A DNA stretch of 64,000 nt from Polynucleobacter wuianus (lineage in GTDB: Bacteria; Pseudomonadota; Gammaproteobacteria; Burkholderiales; Burkholderiaceae): assembly GCF_001659725.1 (NCBI RefSeq), contig NZ_CP015922.1, positions 1,364,001 to 1,428,000 on the forward strand, given 5' to 3'. The notes under the pieces are model-generated. The model was not told the DNA's origin. It worked only from the letters and a program-made list of their open reading frames with translations, and did not search any database. Shown piece after piece: positions 25,311 to 34,674 of the stretch. Numbering within the stretch: the first letter of the stretch is position 1; each line of letters starts with the position of its first letter. The position numbers were made by a program, and so were the translations under genes.

Positions 25311-26288
25311 TTACTTAGTAATCTTTGGAATCAAATCTGCTGCACCTTGTGCAAGTAAATCTTTTGCAACCGCAAGGCCTAGGGCTTCTGCATCATCGAC
25401 TGATTGCACTTTGGCATTGCCATTAGCTAAGCAAATAGCTTTACCATCAACGCTTGCTACGAAAGAGCGTATTTGCATTTGACCCTGATCCCATAAAGCA
25501 TAAGCCGCTAGAGGCACTTCACAGGAGCCTCCCAACTGACGAGAGACCATACGCTCCGCTGAAACCGCATACAGGGTCGGTAAGTCATTCAGGGGCGCTA
25601 GCCACTGCTTGATATTGGGATGCTTGCTCAAAGTTTCGATACCAAGTGCGCCTTGCCCTGCAGCTGGTGTGTAGGGATCATATGGAAGGTAGGCGCGAAT
25701 GCGACTTGCTAAACCCAAACGCTTTAATCCAGCGGCGGCCAAAATAATGGCTTGGTATTCACCGCGATCTAACTTACTCATACGGGTATCTAAGTTGCCA
25801 CGCAGAGCTTGAATTTCTAAATGAGGAAATTTTGCGCGTAGGACAGACTCGCGTCGTAAGCTTGAGGTGCCGACGATTGCCCCTTTAGGAAGATCTTCTA
25901 AGCTCGCATAATCATTTGAGACGAAAGCGTCACGCGCATCTTCTCTGGCCATCACACAGGCAAGATCAAAGCCTTCGGGCATGACCATCGGTACATCCTT
26001 GAGAGAGTGCACCGCCAAATCTGCCCGCCCGTCTTCAAGGGCAGTTTCTAATTCTTTAACAAAAAGACCTTTGCCACCTACTTTGGAGAGGGCGCGATCT
26101 AATATTTGGTCACCCCGGGTGGTCATGCCCAGAATCTGCACATCACACCCTGGATAGAGCTTTTTAAGGCATGCCTGCACATGTTCGGCCTGCCACATGG
26201 CCAAGCGACTTTCGCGGGAAGCAATAACTAAGCGCTTTGGGGCTTCCAGAGTGGCGGATGTAGATGAAGAATTCAGGGTTTGGGACAT
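25311..26288 (-). CDS. hemC: Hydroxymethylbilane synthase (porphobilinogen deaminase)
   Basis: An enzyme of 325 residues that joins four porphobilinogens. Conserved parts are RLVIASRESRLAMWQAEHVQ, the substrate loop LFVKELETALEDGRADLAVHSLKDVP, GTSSLRRESVL and the cofactor-attachment site LGGSCEVPLAAYA. I start it at ATG 26288 (MSQTLNSSST). The open frame extends upstream to 26363, but that part would overlap the start of divergent argH and is not family-like. It forms an operon with hemD. Only 43 bases lie between it and argH. Confidence 0.96.
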   Translation of the reverse strand: MSQTLNSSSTSATLEAPKRLVIASRESRLAMWQAEHVQACLKKLYPGCDVQILGMTTRGDQILDRALSKVGGKGLFVKELETALEDGRADLAVHSLKDVPMVMPEGFDLACVMAREDARDAFVSNDYASLEDLPKGAIVGTSSLRRESVLRAKFPHLEIQALRGNLDTRMSKLDRGEYQAIILAAAGLKRLGLASRIRAYLPYDPYTPAAGQGALGIETLSKHPNIKQWLAPLNDLPTLYAVSAERMVSRQLGGSCEVPLAAYALWDQGQMQIRSFVASVDGKAICLANGNAKVQSVDDAEALGLAVAKDLLAQGAADLIPKITK

Positions 26289-26331
26289 AACATTTAAAAT
26301 AATCAAAGACCTACACCAATATACTGTGTTT

Positions 26332-27750
26332 ATGAGCTCATCCAAAAATTCCCTAGCCAACAAAGCCCAAGCTTGGTCGGCCCGTTTTAACGAACCCGTT
26401 GACGAACTCGTTCAGCGTTATACAGCCTCTATCGGCTTTGATCAACGCTTTGCCTTAGTCGATATCGCCGGCTCCCTCGCCCACGCCCAAATGCTGGCAG
26501 CCCAAAAGATCATCAGTGCCCAAGATTTAGCTGGCATTCAAAAAGGAATGGCTCAGATCAAGAGCGAAATCGAGGCAGGTGAATTTAACTGGCAGTTAGC
26601 GCTGGAAGATGTGCACCTCAATATCGAAGCACGCCTCACCGAGCTCGTTGGTGATGCTGGCAAACGTTTGCATACTGGACGCTCAAGAAACGATCAAGTA
26701 GCAACTGATTTACGTTTATGGTTGCGTGGCAGTGTGGATGAAATTGCAGCCACCCTTAAAACTTTACGTACCGCTTTATTAGATCTTGCAGAAAAACATG
26801 CTGGCACGATCATGCCTGGTCACACACATTTGCAAGTAGCGCAACCGATTACCTTCGGCCACCACTTGATGGCTTATTACGAAATGTTTAGTCGTGACTC
26901 AAGTCGTCTTGCTGATTTGCGTGCACGTTTTAATCGCTTACCTTTAGGTGCTGCTGCTTTAGCTGGCACTACCTATCCAATTGATCGCGAGCAAGTAGCT
27001 AAGACTCTAGGTTTTAATGGTATTTGTAATAACTCTTTAGATGCTGTGTCTGATCGCGACTTTGCGATTGAATTCTGCGCCTTTGCATCGATCTTGATGA
27101 TGCATGTCTCACGCCTGTCTGAAGAGCTCGTACTCTGGCTCAGCCCACGCTTTGGCTTTATTGATTTGCCTGACCGCTTCTGCACCGGTAGCTCGATCAT
27201 GCCGCAAAAGAAGAACCCTGATGTTCCAGAATTGGCACGCGGTAAAACAGGTCGCGTCTATGGGGACTTAATATCTTTATTGACACTTATGAAGAGTCAG
27301 CCTCTTGCCTACAACAAAGATAACCAGGAAGATAAAGAGCCTTTGTTCGATGCTGTCGATACCGTGCAAGATACCTTGCGTATCTTTGCTGACATGGTTC
27401 CACATATTGAAGTCAAAGCTGATGTTATGAGAGCTGCTGCCGAAGAAGGCTTTGCTACCGCTACTGATTTAGCCGACTACCTAGTAAAAAAAGGCTTGGC
27501 ATTCCGTGATGCACACGAAGCGGTTGCCCATGCCGTCAAAGCCTGTGTTGGCAGAAACTGCATGCTGACCGATTTAAGCTTATCTGAGTTGCGTTTTGCA
27601 TGCGGTTTAGATAATCGCCCAGAACTGATTGGTGATGATGTATTTGCACTACTCACGGTTGATGGCTCTGTGCAGTCTCGCCAGCACGCTGGTGGTACAG
27701 CACCCTCACAAGTAATCGCTGCAATCAAACGGGGTCGTACAGATCTCTAG
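26332..27750 (+). CDS. argH: Argininosuccinate lyase
   Basis: A 472-residue enzyme of the fumarase/aspartase superfamily that splits argininosuccinate into arginine and fumarate. The signature GSSIMPQKKNPD is near residue 285, with LHTGRSRNDQVATDLRL near 108 and MPGHTHLQVAQPI near 160. I start it at ATG 26332 (MSSSKNSLANK). The longer frame from 26197 overlaps hemC on the other strand. Its product arginine feeds cyanophycin and the decarboxylase encoded nearby. TRAP permease genes follow after five bases, so they probably share its transcript. Confidence 0.96.
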   Translation: MSSSKNSLANKAQAWSARFNEPVDELVQRYTASIGFDQRFALVDIAGSLAHAQMLAAQKIISAQDLAGIQKGMAQIKSEIEAGEFNWQLALEDVHLNIEARLTELVGDAGKRLHTGRSRNDQVATDLRLWLRGSVDEIAATLKTLRTALLDLAEKHAGTIMPGHTHLQVAQPITFGHHLMAYYEMFSRDSSRLADLRARFNRLPLGAAALAGTTYPIDREQVAKTLGFNGICNNSLDAVSDRDFAIEFCAFASILMMHVSRLSEELVLWLSPRFGFIDLPDRFCTGSSIMPQKKNPDVPELARGKTGRVYGDLISLLTLMKSQPLAYNKDNQEDKEPLFDAVDTVQDTLRIFADMVPHIEVKADVMRAAAEEGFATATDLADYLVKKGLAFRDAHEAVAHAVKACVGRNCMLTDLSLSELRFACGLDNRPELIGDDVFALLTVDGSVQSRQHAGGTAPSQVIAAIKRGRTDL

Positions 27751-27755
27751 ATCAC

Positions 27756-28307
27756 ATGGGGTTTTGGTCTAAGCTCTCTGCGGGCATCGATCGCATTAAT
27801 CAACTGCTAGGCAAAGCCGCTAGCATCATGATCTTGCTATCCTGCGTAGTATCTGCCGTCAACGCCCTGCTTCGCTATGGATTCGATATCAGCAACAACT
27901 GGCCATTAGAGCTACAGTGGTATCTCTTTAGCGCAGCAGTCATGTTGGGTGCCTCATACACCCTCAAGCGCAATGAACATGTCCGCGTCGATCTAATTTA
28001 TTCCCAACTATCCGATCGTGGTCGTCTTTGGGTAGACCTTTTTGGATTGCTTTGTTTTTTAATGCCAGCCTGTTTGCTGTTTACCTGGCTATCCTGGACT
28101 ACGCTCTTTTATCCATCCTGGTTAGTCATGGAACATTCGATGAATTCTGGTGGTCTAGCGCGTTATCCGATTAAATTTGTTGTGCCCTTTGGATTCTTCA
28201 TGTTGAGCTTACAAGGCTTATCAGAAATCATCAAACGAATCGGGGCACTCAAAGGTGAGATTGTCTTGCCAGCCGAAGACCTTCATTACGAAAAGCCTAT
28301 GCAATGA
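27756..28307 (+). CDS. TRAP transporter small permease subunit (DctQ type)
   Basis: A 183-residue membrane protein with four hydrophobic segments. The family pattern is visible: NNWPLELQWYLFSAAVMLGASYTLKRNEHVRVDLIY at residues 47-85. It would pair with the large permease, whose start overlaps its stop (ATGA). No substrate-binding protein gene is adjacent; argH lies upstream. Substrate is unknown. The binding protein is probably encoded elsewhere, an inference from the obligatory three-part design of TRAP systems. Confidence 0.88.
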   Translation: MGFWSKLSAGIDRINQLLGKAASIMILLSCVVSAVNALLRYGFDISNNWPLELQWYLFSAAVMLGASYTLKRNEHVRVDLIYSQLSDRGRLWVDLFGLLCFLMPACLLFTWLSWTTLFYPSWLVMEHSMNSGGLARYPIKFVVPFGFFMLSLQGLSEIIKRIGALKGEIVLPAEDLHYEKPMQ

Positions 28308-29833
28308 TTCCATTGGAGTGGATGCCCCCCTTCATGTTTGGCGGCCTCATCATCTTTATGTTGATAGGCTTTCCAGTAGCTTTCTCCTTAATGGCGGCGG
28401 GCCTGTTTTTTTCCGTGATCGCAATGAGCGAAGGCTTTTTTGGCATGGCTTTTTTGCAAGCTATTCCTCAGCGCATCTTCGGTAGCGTACTAGCGAATGA
28501 TCTTCTCTTGGCTATTCCCTTCTTTACCTTTATGGGCGCGATTCTAGAGCGCTGTGGCCTTGCAGAAGAAATGCTGGACTCGATGGGCCAACTCTTTGGC
28601 CGTGTGCGCGGTGGCTTAGGTTATTCCGTCATCATTGTTGGCTTCATTCTCGGGGCAATCACTGGCACTGTAGCAGCTCAGGTGATCGCTATGGCGATGA
28701 TCTCCCTGCCGGTAATGATGCGTTATGGTTACAACATGCGCTACGCCACAGGCGTTCTAGCAGCATCCGGAACAATTACCCAATTAGTCCCACCCTCATT
28801 AGTTCTGATTGTCTTAGCGGATCAACTCAAAACTCAAAGTGGTAGCGCAGATGTGGGCAGCATGTATCTTGGTGCTTGGGGTCCATCGCTTTTGCAGATT
28901 GCCTTATTTGCGCTCTACACCTTCTTCTTGGCGCGTATTCGTCCGAATGATTTACCACCCGTTCCAGAGAGTGCTCTGACCCTCAAGGGCTGGACTCTTT
29001 GGAAAAAATGCCTAATGGGCATTATTCCTTCGGCAGTATTGATCTTCCTGGTTCTTGGCACCATCATGACCGGTATTGCCACCCCTACTGAATCCGGTGC
29101 GATGGGTGCGATGGGCGCACTGCTGCTAGCTTGGTTAAGAAGGGCCAGCATCCCCAACCTCAAAGGGCTTGTTCAAGAGGCTTATCAAAACACCATGCGC
29201 ATTACTGCAATGGTGGTCTTTATTTTAATTGGCTCTACTTGCTTTTCAGTCGTGTTTCAGGGAGTAGATGGCGGCCATTGGGTTGAAGAACTCTTCTCTA
29301 GCCTGCCTGGTGGTTGGGTAGGATTTTTGATTGTCGTCAACCTCTTCGTCTTTTTCTTGGCATTCTTCTTAGACTTCTTTGAAATCGCCTTCATCGTAGT
29401 GCCTATGCTGGCACCAGTAGCAGTCAAATTACTCTCGCCTGTATTGCTTGACTCTATGAACGGCAATCCGCAAGCAGCCGCCAGTGCAGCGCTTGTTTGG
29501 TTTGGAGTGATGCTATGTGTGAATATGCAAACTTCATTTATGCATCCCCCTTTTGGCTTCGCCCTCTTTTATCTCAGAGGTGTAGCTCCCAAAGAAGTAA
29601 AGAGTAGCGATATCTATTGGGGCGCTTTACCTTGGGTAGGCTTGCAGCTCATCATGGTGGTGCTTGTAATGGCTTTCCCAGCACTGGTAACTACCTTTTT
29701 GGATAAACCCGCTGCAGTCATTCAGAGTCAGGATTTCAACTTCACTGGCGAAGAAAATAAATCAGATGCACCGGCAAATAAAGTAGATGAAGATGCGCCA
29801 GTGACTTTCCAATTGGATAAGCCGGTCAAATAA
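28304..29833 (+). CDS. TRAP transporter large permease subunit (DctM type)
   Basis: A 509-residue membrane protein with about 12-13 hydrophobic segments, longer than typical DctM (about 430). Family features include GFPVAFSLMAAGLFF at the start, LLAIPFFTFMGAILERCGLAEEML, PPSLVLIVLADQ, GIATPTESGAMGAMGAL and HPPFGFALFYLRG. The last 40 residues are a soluble acidic tail. The large size and the segment FFLDFFEIAFIVVPMLAPV place it with the larger DctM group often listed as mannitol/chloroaromatic type; the substrate is not known. It is translationally coupled to the small subunit and followed by an intrinsic terminator. Confidence 0.9.
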   Translation: MIPLEWMPPFMFGGLIIFMLIGFPVAFSLMAAGLFFSVIAMSEGFFGMAFLQAIPQRIFGSVLANDLLLAIPFFTFMGAILERCGLAEEMLDSMGQLFGRVRGGLGYSVIIVGFILGAITGTVAAQVIAMAMISLPVMMRYGYNMRYATGVLAASGTITQLVPPSLVLIVLADQLKTQSGSADVGSMYLGAWGPSLLQIALFALYTFFLARIRPNDLPPVPESALTLKGWTLWKKCLMGIIPSAVLIFLVLGTIMTGIATPTESGAMGAMGALLLAWLRRASIPNLKGLVQEAYQNTMRITAMVVFILIGSTCFSVVFQGVDGGHWVEELFSSLPGGWVGFLIVVNLFVFFLAFFLDFFEIAFIVVPMLAPVAVKLLSPVLLDSMNGNPQAAASAALVWFGVMLCVNMQTSFMHPPFGFALFYLRGVAPKEVKSSDIYWGALPWVGLQLIMVVLVMAFPALVTTFLDKPAAVIQSQDFNFTGEENKSDAPANKVDEDAPVTFQLDKPVK

Positions 29834-29858
29834 AAAACCCCGTTAATACGGGGCTTCT
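29831..29858. terminator. Bidirectional intrinsic terminator after the TRAP genes
   Basis: CCCCGT (29838-29843) pairs with ACGGGG (29848-29853) across TAAT, with an A-run before and CTTCT after. It lies between the convergent TRAP and decarboxylase genes. The minus-strand side has the better T-run. Confidence 0.7.
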
Positions 29859-29872
29859 AATTCTGCAAACCG

Positions 29873-32140
29873 TTAAAGCGTAATGTCATGTTCTTGTCTG
29901 ACGCAATCCACGTAGTATTCGCTACGACCATCCACATCAGCCTTCACAAGTCCATGAATATCGGTCTCAAAACCTGGGAACTTTGCATTAAAGTCCCTAG
30001 CGAAATAAAGGTAGTCGACGATCCGTTTATTAAAGCGCTCACCGGGAATCAAAAGTGGAATACCTGGAGGGTATGGGGTAACCAACATTGCAGTAACACG
30101 GCCATCCAATTGATCTAGAGGCACGCGATCAACTTCTTTGTGCGCCATCTTTGCCCATGCTTCTGAAGGCATCATGGCGGGCTCCATATCTGAGGTATAC
30201 ATCTCAGTTGTCATGCGAGCTACGTTACGACTCTTATAAAACTCATGAATTTGCTGGCAAATATCCTTTAAACCAACGCGCTCATAGCGTGGGTGCTTTG
30301 CCACAAACTCAGGCAACACTTTCCACAGCGGAGCATTTTTATCAAAGTGATCTTTGAACTGTTGTAACTCGGTTACAAGCGTATTCCAGCGACCTTTGGT
30401 GATGCCGATCGTAAACATGATAAAGAAAGAATATAGTCCGCACTTCTCAACAATCACGCCATGCTCTGCAAGGTATTTCGTTACGATACTTGCAGGAATA
30501 CCCATCGATCCAAAGTTGCCCTCGATATCTAAGCCTGGTGTCACAACAGTCGCTTTAATCGGATCAAGCATGTTGAAGTCTTTAGCGAGCTTGCCAAAGT
30601 CATGCCAGTTTGCATTCGGCTCTAGCACCCAATCAGAGCGCTCGCCAATGCCCTCTTCTGCTAAATGATCTGGACCCCAGACCTTGAACCACCAGTCCGC
30701 ACCAAACTTATCGTCAACCTCACGCATGGCGCGACGGAAATCCATTGCTTCAGCAATCGACTCCTCAACCAAAGTGGTACCACCAGGAGATTCCATCATT
30801 GCTGCTGACACGTCACAAGACGCAATGATTGCGTACTGTGGACTGGTCGAGGTATGCATCAAGTACGCCTCATTAAAGCAGTCGCGATCTAGCTTCGTAT
30901 CCTCAGCATCTTGCACCAGAACTTGTGAAGCTTGTGATAAACCAGCCAATAACTTATGAGTTGATTGAGTTGCAAACATCAAACTCTTTTTGGTGCGCTT
31001 ACGATCAGAACCAATCGCATGCATATCTTTATAGAAAGGATGGAAAGCGGCATGGGGCAACCAAGCTTCGTCAAAGTGCAACGAGTCCACTTTGCCATCG
31101 AGCATCTCTTTAATCATCTCGACGTTGTACACGATGCCATCATAAGTACTTTGCGTCAGCGTCATCACACGTGGCACAACATCCTTATTCTTAATAAATG
31201 GATTGGCATCAATCTTCTTCTTGATATTTTTCCACTCAAATTCTTCTTTGGGAATCGGACCAATAATGCCAAGGTGATTACGGGTGGGCATCAAGAAAAT
31301 TGGGATTGCGCCCATCATGGTGATGGAATGAATCACTGATTTATGGCAGTTACGATCAACCAGAACAACATCTCCCGGGGCAACTGTTGAGTGCCACACA
31401 ATTTTGTTAGAAGTAGATGTGCCATTGGTCACAAAGAACAAATGATCGGCATTGAAGATGCGGGCAGCATTGCGCTCACTCTGCAGCACCGGGCCAGTAT
31501 GATCTAGTAGCTGACCCAATTCTTCTACGGCATTGCAAACGTCTGCGCGTAGCATATTCTCGCCGAAGAACTGATGAAACATACGACCGACTGGACTCTT
31601 TAAGAAAGCTACGCCACCGGAGTGACCCGGACAATGCCAAGAGTAAGAGCCTTCAGAAGCGTAATTAGTTAATGCGCGGAAGAATGGTGGTGCTAAAGAA
31701 TCGAGATAGACCTTAGCTTCACGAATAATGTGACGCGCTACGAATTCTGGGGTATCTTCATTCATATGAATAAAGCCATGCAACTCACGCAAGATATCGT
31801 TTGGCATATGACGTGAGGTACGAGTCTCACCATATAAGAAGATTGGAATATCTTCATTGCGTTTGCGCACTTCAGTAATAAATGCGCGCAAATTATTTAA
31901 TGCTGGTAAATCATGATCTTCAGAGTCAGAGACAAACTCTTCGTCATCAATTGACACAATAAAAGAGGAAGCGCGAGATGCCTGCTGAGCAAAAGAAGTC
32001 AGGTCTCCATAGCTGGTGAGGCCAATAACTTCCATACCTTCATTCTCAATAGCCTCTGCTAGGTCGCGAATACCTGAACCCGAAATATTTTCGGAACGGA
32101 AATCCTCATCAATGATGATGATTGGGAAACGAAATTTCAT
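29873..32140 (-). CDS. Orn/Lys/Arg decarboxylase, probable arginine decarboxylase
   Basis: A PLP enzyme of 755 residues. An N-terminal response-regulator-like wing domain covers about 1-130. The PLP core follows, with TNGTSTSNKIVWHS, VDRNCHKSVIHS, DEAWLPHAAFHPFY and the Schiff-base lysine in TQSTHKLLAGLSQ (near 385). The C-terminal domain carries LLIPGERF. The length equals inducible E. coli AdiA (about 756) rather than the lysine or ornithine enzymes (about 710), so arginine is the likeliest substrate. The start is ATG 32140, overlapping the Kir channel stop (ATGA). Coupling to an ion channel suggests a role in pH or ion stress, an inference. Agmatine/putrescine synthesis is the alternative. 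Confidence 0.88.
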   Translation of the reverse strand: MKFRFPIIIIDEDFRSENISGSGIRDLAEAIENEGMEVIGLTSYGDLTSFAQQASRASSFIVSIDDEEFVSDSEDHDLPALNNLRAFITEVRKRNEDIPIFLYGETRTSRHMPNDILRELHGFIHMNEDTPEFVARHIIREAKVYLDSLAPPFFRALTNYASEGSYSWHCPGHSGGVAFLKSPVGRMFHQFFGENMLRADVCNAVEELGQLLDHTGPVLQSERNAARIFNADHLFFVTNGTSTSNKIVWHSTVAPGDVVLVDRNCHKSVIHSITMMGAIPIFLMPTRNHLGIIGPIPKEEFEWKNIKKKIDANPFIKNKDVVPRVMTLTQSTYDGIVYNVEMIKEMLDGKVDSLHFDEAWLPHAAFHPFYKDMHAIGSDRKRTKKSLMFATQSTHKLLAGLSQASQVLVQDAEDTKLDRDCFNEAYLMHTSTSPQYAIIASCDVSAAMMESPGGTTLVEESIAEAMDFRRAMREVDDKFGADWWFKVWGPDHLAEEGIGERSDWVLEPNANWHDFGKLAKDFNMLDPIKATVVTPGLDIEGNFGSMGIPASIVTKYLAEHGVIVEKCGLYSFFIMFTIGITKGRWNTLVTELQQFKDHFDKNAPLWKVLPEFVAKHPRYERVGLKDICQQIHEFYKSRNVARMTTEMYTSDMEPAMMPSEAWAKMAHKEVDRVPLDQLDGRVTAMLVTPYPPGIPLLIPGERFNKRIVDYLYFARDFNAKFPGFETDIHGLVKADVDGRSEYYVDCVRQEHDITL

Positions 32141-33051
32141 AAATACTCCCCTGCTGTTTTGTCCGATGAATTCGGAACCCACTTCTCAAAATTGGCTAGA
32201 TCAATGACTCGGCCACCATCCGGTAAAACCGTGACTATATCGACAAATGTCGCATTTTGCTGCACATCTCTAGGTAAGTAAACATGGCGCGCATAGACTT
32301 GGTTTGCTAAGCTCTCGTGATAGCCCGTAAAAGTAATAAGCAAATGCCAATGGCTGCGCATAACACCGCCACCCAAATACTCATTTAAAGGGCTAGATTC
32401 ATCCACACTATGCATTGCTGTCCAGGTCAAAGAAAATACTGGACTCTCAGATCGATGCAAAGGAAGTTCCACAGAACGACGATAGCGCTCACCCTCAGAG
32501 GTCATGCTCTCTGCAATCAACCACAGACGTAACTGCGCCTCCACAATATGGGAGCTGCGGTCATTGGCAACCCGAAACTTGAGTGTCTTCACGCCATCGT
32601 GATTACCCACTACCGCCACCTTGGTAAAACGCACTCCTGCAGTAGGTCTCGTAAAGCGTGCAAACGCCAAACCAGTAGTCAGCGCCGAATACACAATGCC
32701 AAAGAAAGCCTCAAAGGTGACAATTGAGTTAGGCCAGTGTCCTACTGGAGTCATTTGACCATAACCAATGGTTGCCATGGTTTGTACGCTGAAGTAAAAA
32801 ACATCAATCAGAGATCCGGCCTTGGTGTTTGTGATGGCCCCAGGGCCACAAGTCAAGTAAGCTAACGCAAATAAAAGATTGGTTCCTAGATACACACAAA
32901 TAACCAATAGCAGAAACTTGGACCAACTTGTGCCCAATAGCCAATGGTAGAAGTTGTTCTCAGGACGGGCTACCGCTGAGCGCGTCAGCGTAGCGCGATA
33001 TTCATCAAGGTTAATCCGCTCGGGGCGGCGACCAAGGTGAAATTTTTCCAC
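32137..33051 (-). CDS. Inward-rectifier potassium channel, KirBac type
   Basis: A 304-residue channel. A slide helix and first membrane helix cover about 35-70 (FLLLVICVYLGTNLLFALAYL), then the pore helix and filter with TIGYG in QTMATIGYGQMTPVGHW (near 95), the second helix (FEAFFGIVYSALTTGLAFARF), and a cytoplasmic immunoglobulin-like domain from about 140 (FTKVAVVGNHDGVKTLKFRVAN). This is the complete KirBac layout. It ends in a four-base overlap with the decarboxylase gene and begins 13 bases after dcd. Potassium conduction is well supported; the reason for the coupling is not known. Confidence 0.93.
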   Translation of the reverse strand: MEKFHLGRRPERINLDEYRATLTRSAVARPENNFYHWLLGTSWSKFLLLVICVYLGTNLLFALAYLTCGPGAITNTKAGSLIDVFYFSVQTMATIGYGQMTPVGHWPNSIVTFEAFFGIVYSALTTGLAFARFTRPTAGVRFTKVAVVGNHDGVKTLKFRVANDRSSHIVEAQLRLWLIAESMTSEGERYRRSVELPLHRSESPVFSLTWTAMHSVDESSPLNEYLGGGVMRSHWHLLITFTGYHESLANQVYARHVYLPRDVQQNATFVDIVTVLPDGGRVIDLANFEKWVPNSSDKTAGEYL

Positions 33052-33064
33052 TACCGTGTGTAGA

Positions 33065-33631
33065 TTAGGTCTTTGGCAGGGTCACGCCCCGCTGACCTTG
33101 ATATTTACCACCGCGATCTTTATAAGAAGTGCCACACACTTCATCGCTCTCAAAGAAGAGTACTTGTGCACAACCCTCGCCTGCATAAATTTTTGCAGGC
33201 AATGGGGTGGTATTAGAAAACTCTAATGTGACATAACCCTCCCACTCCGGCTCGAATGGGGTGACGTTCACAATAATTCCGCAACGTGCATATGTACTCT
33301 TACCAACGCAAACGGTTAATACGCTACGGGGAATCTTGAAATACTCCACCGTTCTTGCCAAAGCAAATGAATTTGGTGGAATGATGCAGACATCACCCTT
33401 GAAATCTACGAATGATTGTTCATCGAAATTCTTAGGGTCAACAATCGTGCTATTGATATTGGTAAAGATCTTAAATTCGTCTGCACAACGAATGTCATAG
33501 CCATAACTTGATGTGCCATAACTAACGATTTTGTTGCCTGCTGCGTCTTGGCGGATTTGCCCAGGCTCAAATGGGCTGATCATGCCTTGTTCGCCCATGC
33601 GGCGGATCCAGTGGTCAGATTTAATAGTCAT
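33065..33631 (-). CDS. dcd: dCTP deaminase
   Basis: A 188-residue enzyme that turns dCTP into dUTP for thymidylate synthesis. Family segments are SYGYDIRCADEFKIF, CVGKSTYARCGIIVNVTPFEPEWEGYVTLEFSNT (about residues 108-141, with the catalytic glutamate in the last part) and the C-terminal YQGQRGVTLPKT. Length is standard. It heads a three-gene run with the Kir channel and the decarboxylase. Confidence 0.97.
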   Translation of the reverse strand: MTIKSDHWIRRMGEQGMISPFEPGQIRQDAAGNKIVSYGTSSYGYDIRCADEFKIFTNINSTIVDPKNFDEQSFVDFKGDVCIIPPNSFALARTVEYFKIPRSVLTVCVGKSTYARCGIIVNVTPFEPEWEGYVTLEFSNTTPLPAKIYAGEGCAQVLFFESDEVCGTSYKDRGGKYQGQRGVTLPKT

Positions 33632-33671
33632 GGCCGAATTGTAAAACCTTCGCCCTCACCTGCCCACGAAT

Positions 33672-34523
33672 TTATTGGGTTTTTTGGTTAAAAACCACCC
33701 GCTCAGGGGCGTTGTAGATCTCGAAGTGTTTGCCCGAGCAGCGAGATAAGATAGTGAGATTGGTCTTGCGGGCTAGCTCCAAGCCCATGAGGGTGACACC
33801 CGAGCGCGTGAGCAAGAAAGGAACACCCATCTGAGCGCCTTTAATCACCATTTCTGAAGTGAGGCGCCCCGTGGTAAAGAAGATCAAATCTTTGCCGGGT
33901 TTATTTGCCAGCCACATCAATCCGGAAATTGAGTCGACCGCATTATGGCGACCAACGTCCTCAATGAAGTACAAAAGTTTGACACCACCTTCTGGAGTGC
34001 GCTCGAAGACTGCGCAGGCGTGGACTGAGCCAGACTTCTTGTAGATCGTGTCATGGACTCGGATGTCATCCACTAAAGCAATAATTGACTCTTGGGATAA
34101 CTGGGGTCCATCAGGCAGGCGAATCTCCGACATTTCCTCCATCAGGCCACCAAACATGGTGCCTTGACCACAGCCTGTGGTCACAACCCGCTTACTGGTG
34201 AGAGCGTCAATATCTACCGTGCTTCGACGAGTCTTAACGGCGGCTGAATCCGTCTCCCAATCCACCTGAATACTCTCAATATCGTCGGGTGACTCGACTA
34301 GGCGTTGGTTACGCAAATAACCTAAGACCAGAGCCTCTGGAGCACTGCCTAGGGTCATTAAGGTAACTACCTCCCGCTTGTCTAAGTAGATTGTCAGTGG
34401 GCGCTCCCCTGGGATATGAGCCAGCTTAGTACGACCTGCTTCATCTAATATCTTCACCTCATGCACTAAGGGCACGGAGGCATTTGACATCTGAATGTTC
34501 GGTTTTGCTGCCACCACTGACAT
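33672..34523 (-). CDS. fdhD: Formate dehydrogenase accessory sulfurtransferase
   Basis: A 283-residue FdhD protein. FdhD passes sulfur from a cysteine desulfurase to the molybdenum cofactor of formate dehydrogenase and is needed for its activity. Visible features are VATLMTLGSAPEALVLGYL-like sequence (VVTLMTLGSAPEALVLGYLR), the cysteine in VVTTGCGQGTMFGG, HACAVFE, EDVGRHNAVDSISG and FFTTGRLTSEMVIKGAQMGVPFLLTRSG. The active loop has a single cysteine instead of the C-x-x-C pair of the E. coli protein. Formate dehydrogenase itself is not in the window. The gene fits the oxalate pathway, whose end product is formate. Confidence 0.93.
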   Translation of the reverse strand: MSVVAAKPNIQMSNASVPLVHEVKILDEAGRTKLAHIPGERPLTIYLDKREVVTLMTLGSAPEALVLGYLRNQRLVESPDDIESIQVDWETDSAAVKTRRSTVDIDALTSKRVVTTGCGQGTMFGGLMEEMSEIRLPDGPQLSQESIIALVDDIRVHDTIYKKSGSVHACAVFERTPEGGVKLLYFIEDVGRHNAVDSISGLMWLANKPGKDLIFFTTGRLTSEMVIKGAQMGVPFLLTRSGVTLMGLELARKTNLTILSRCSGKHFEIYNAPERVVFNQKTQ

Positions 34524-34674
34524 GAAGCGCCTTCTAAATGGGGTTTAAACTCAATTTTATCGAGACTAATCGGGGTTTTACTTTAACCGCAGACTAAAAT
34601 TACTGCTCGAGCCCGCATAATTGCGGATTAAACCTTAATTTAACCCTGTCATTCCTGATTGAAGACCGCTTCAC

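Noticed and set aside
26197..26331. N-terminal extension of argH into hemC
   Set aside because: It is antisense to hemC coding sequence and the family start fits ATG 26332.
26289..26363. N-terminal extension of hemC into argH
   Set aside because: The extra residues are not family-like and overlap the argH start on the other strand.
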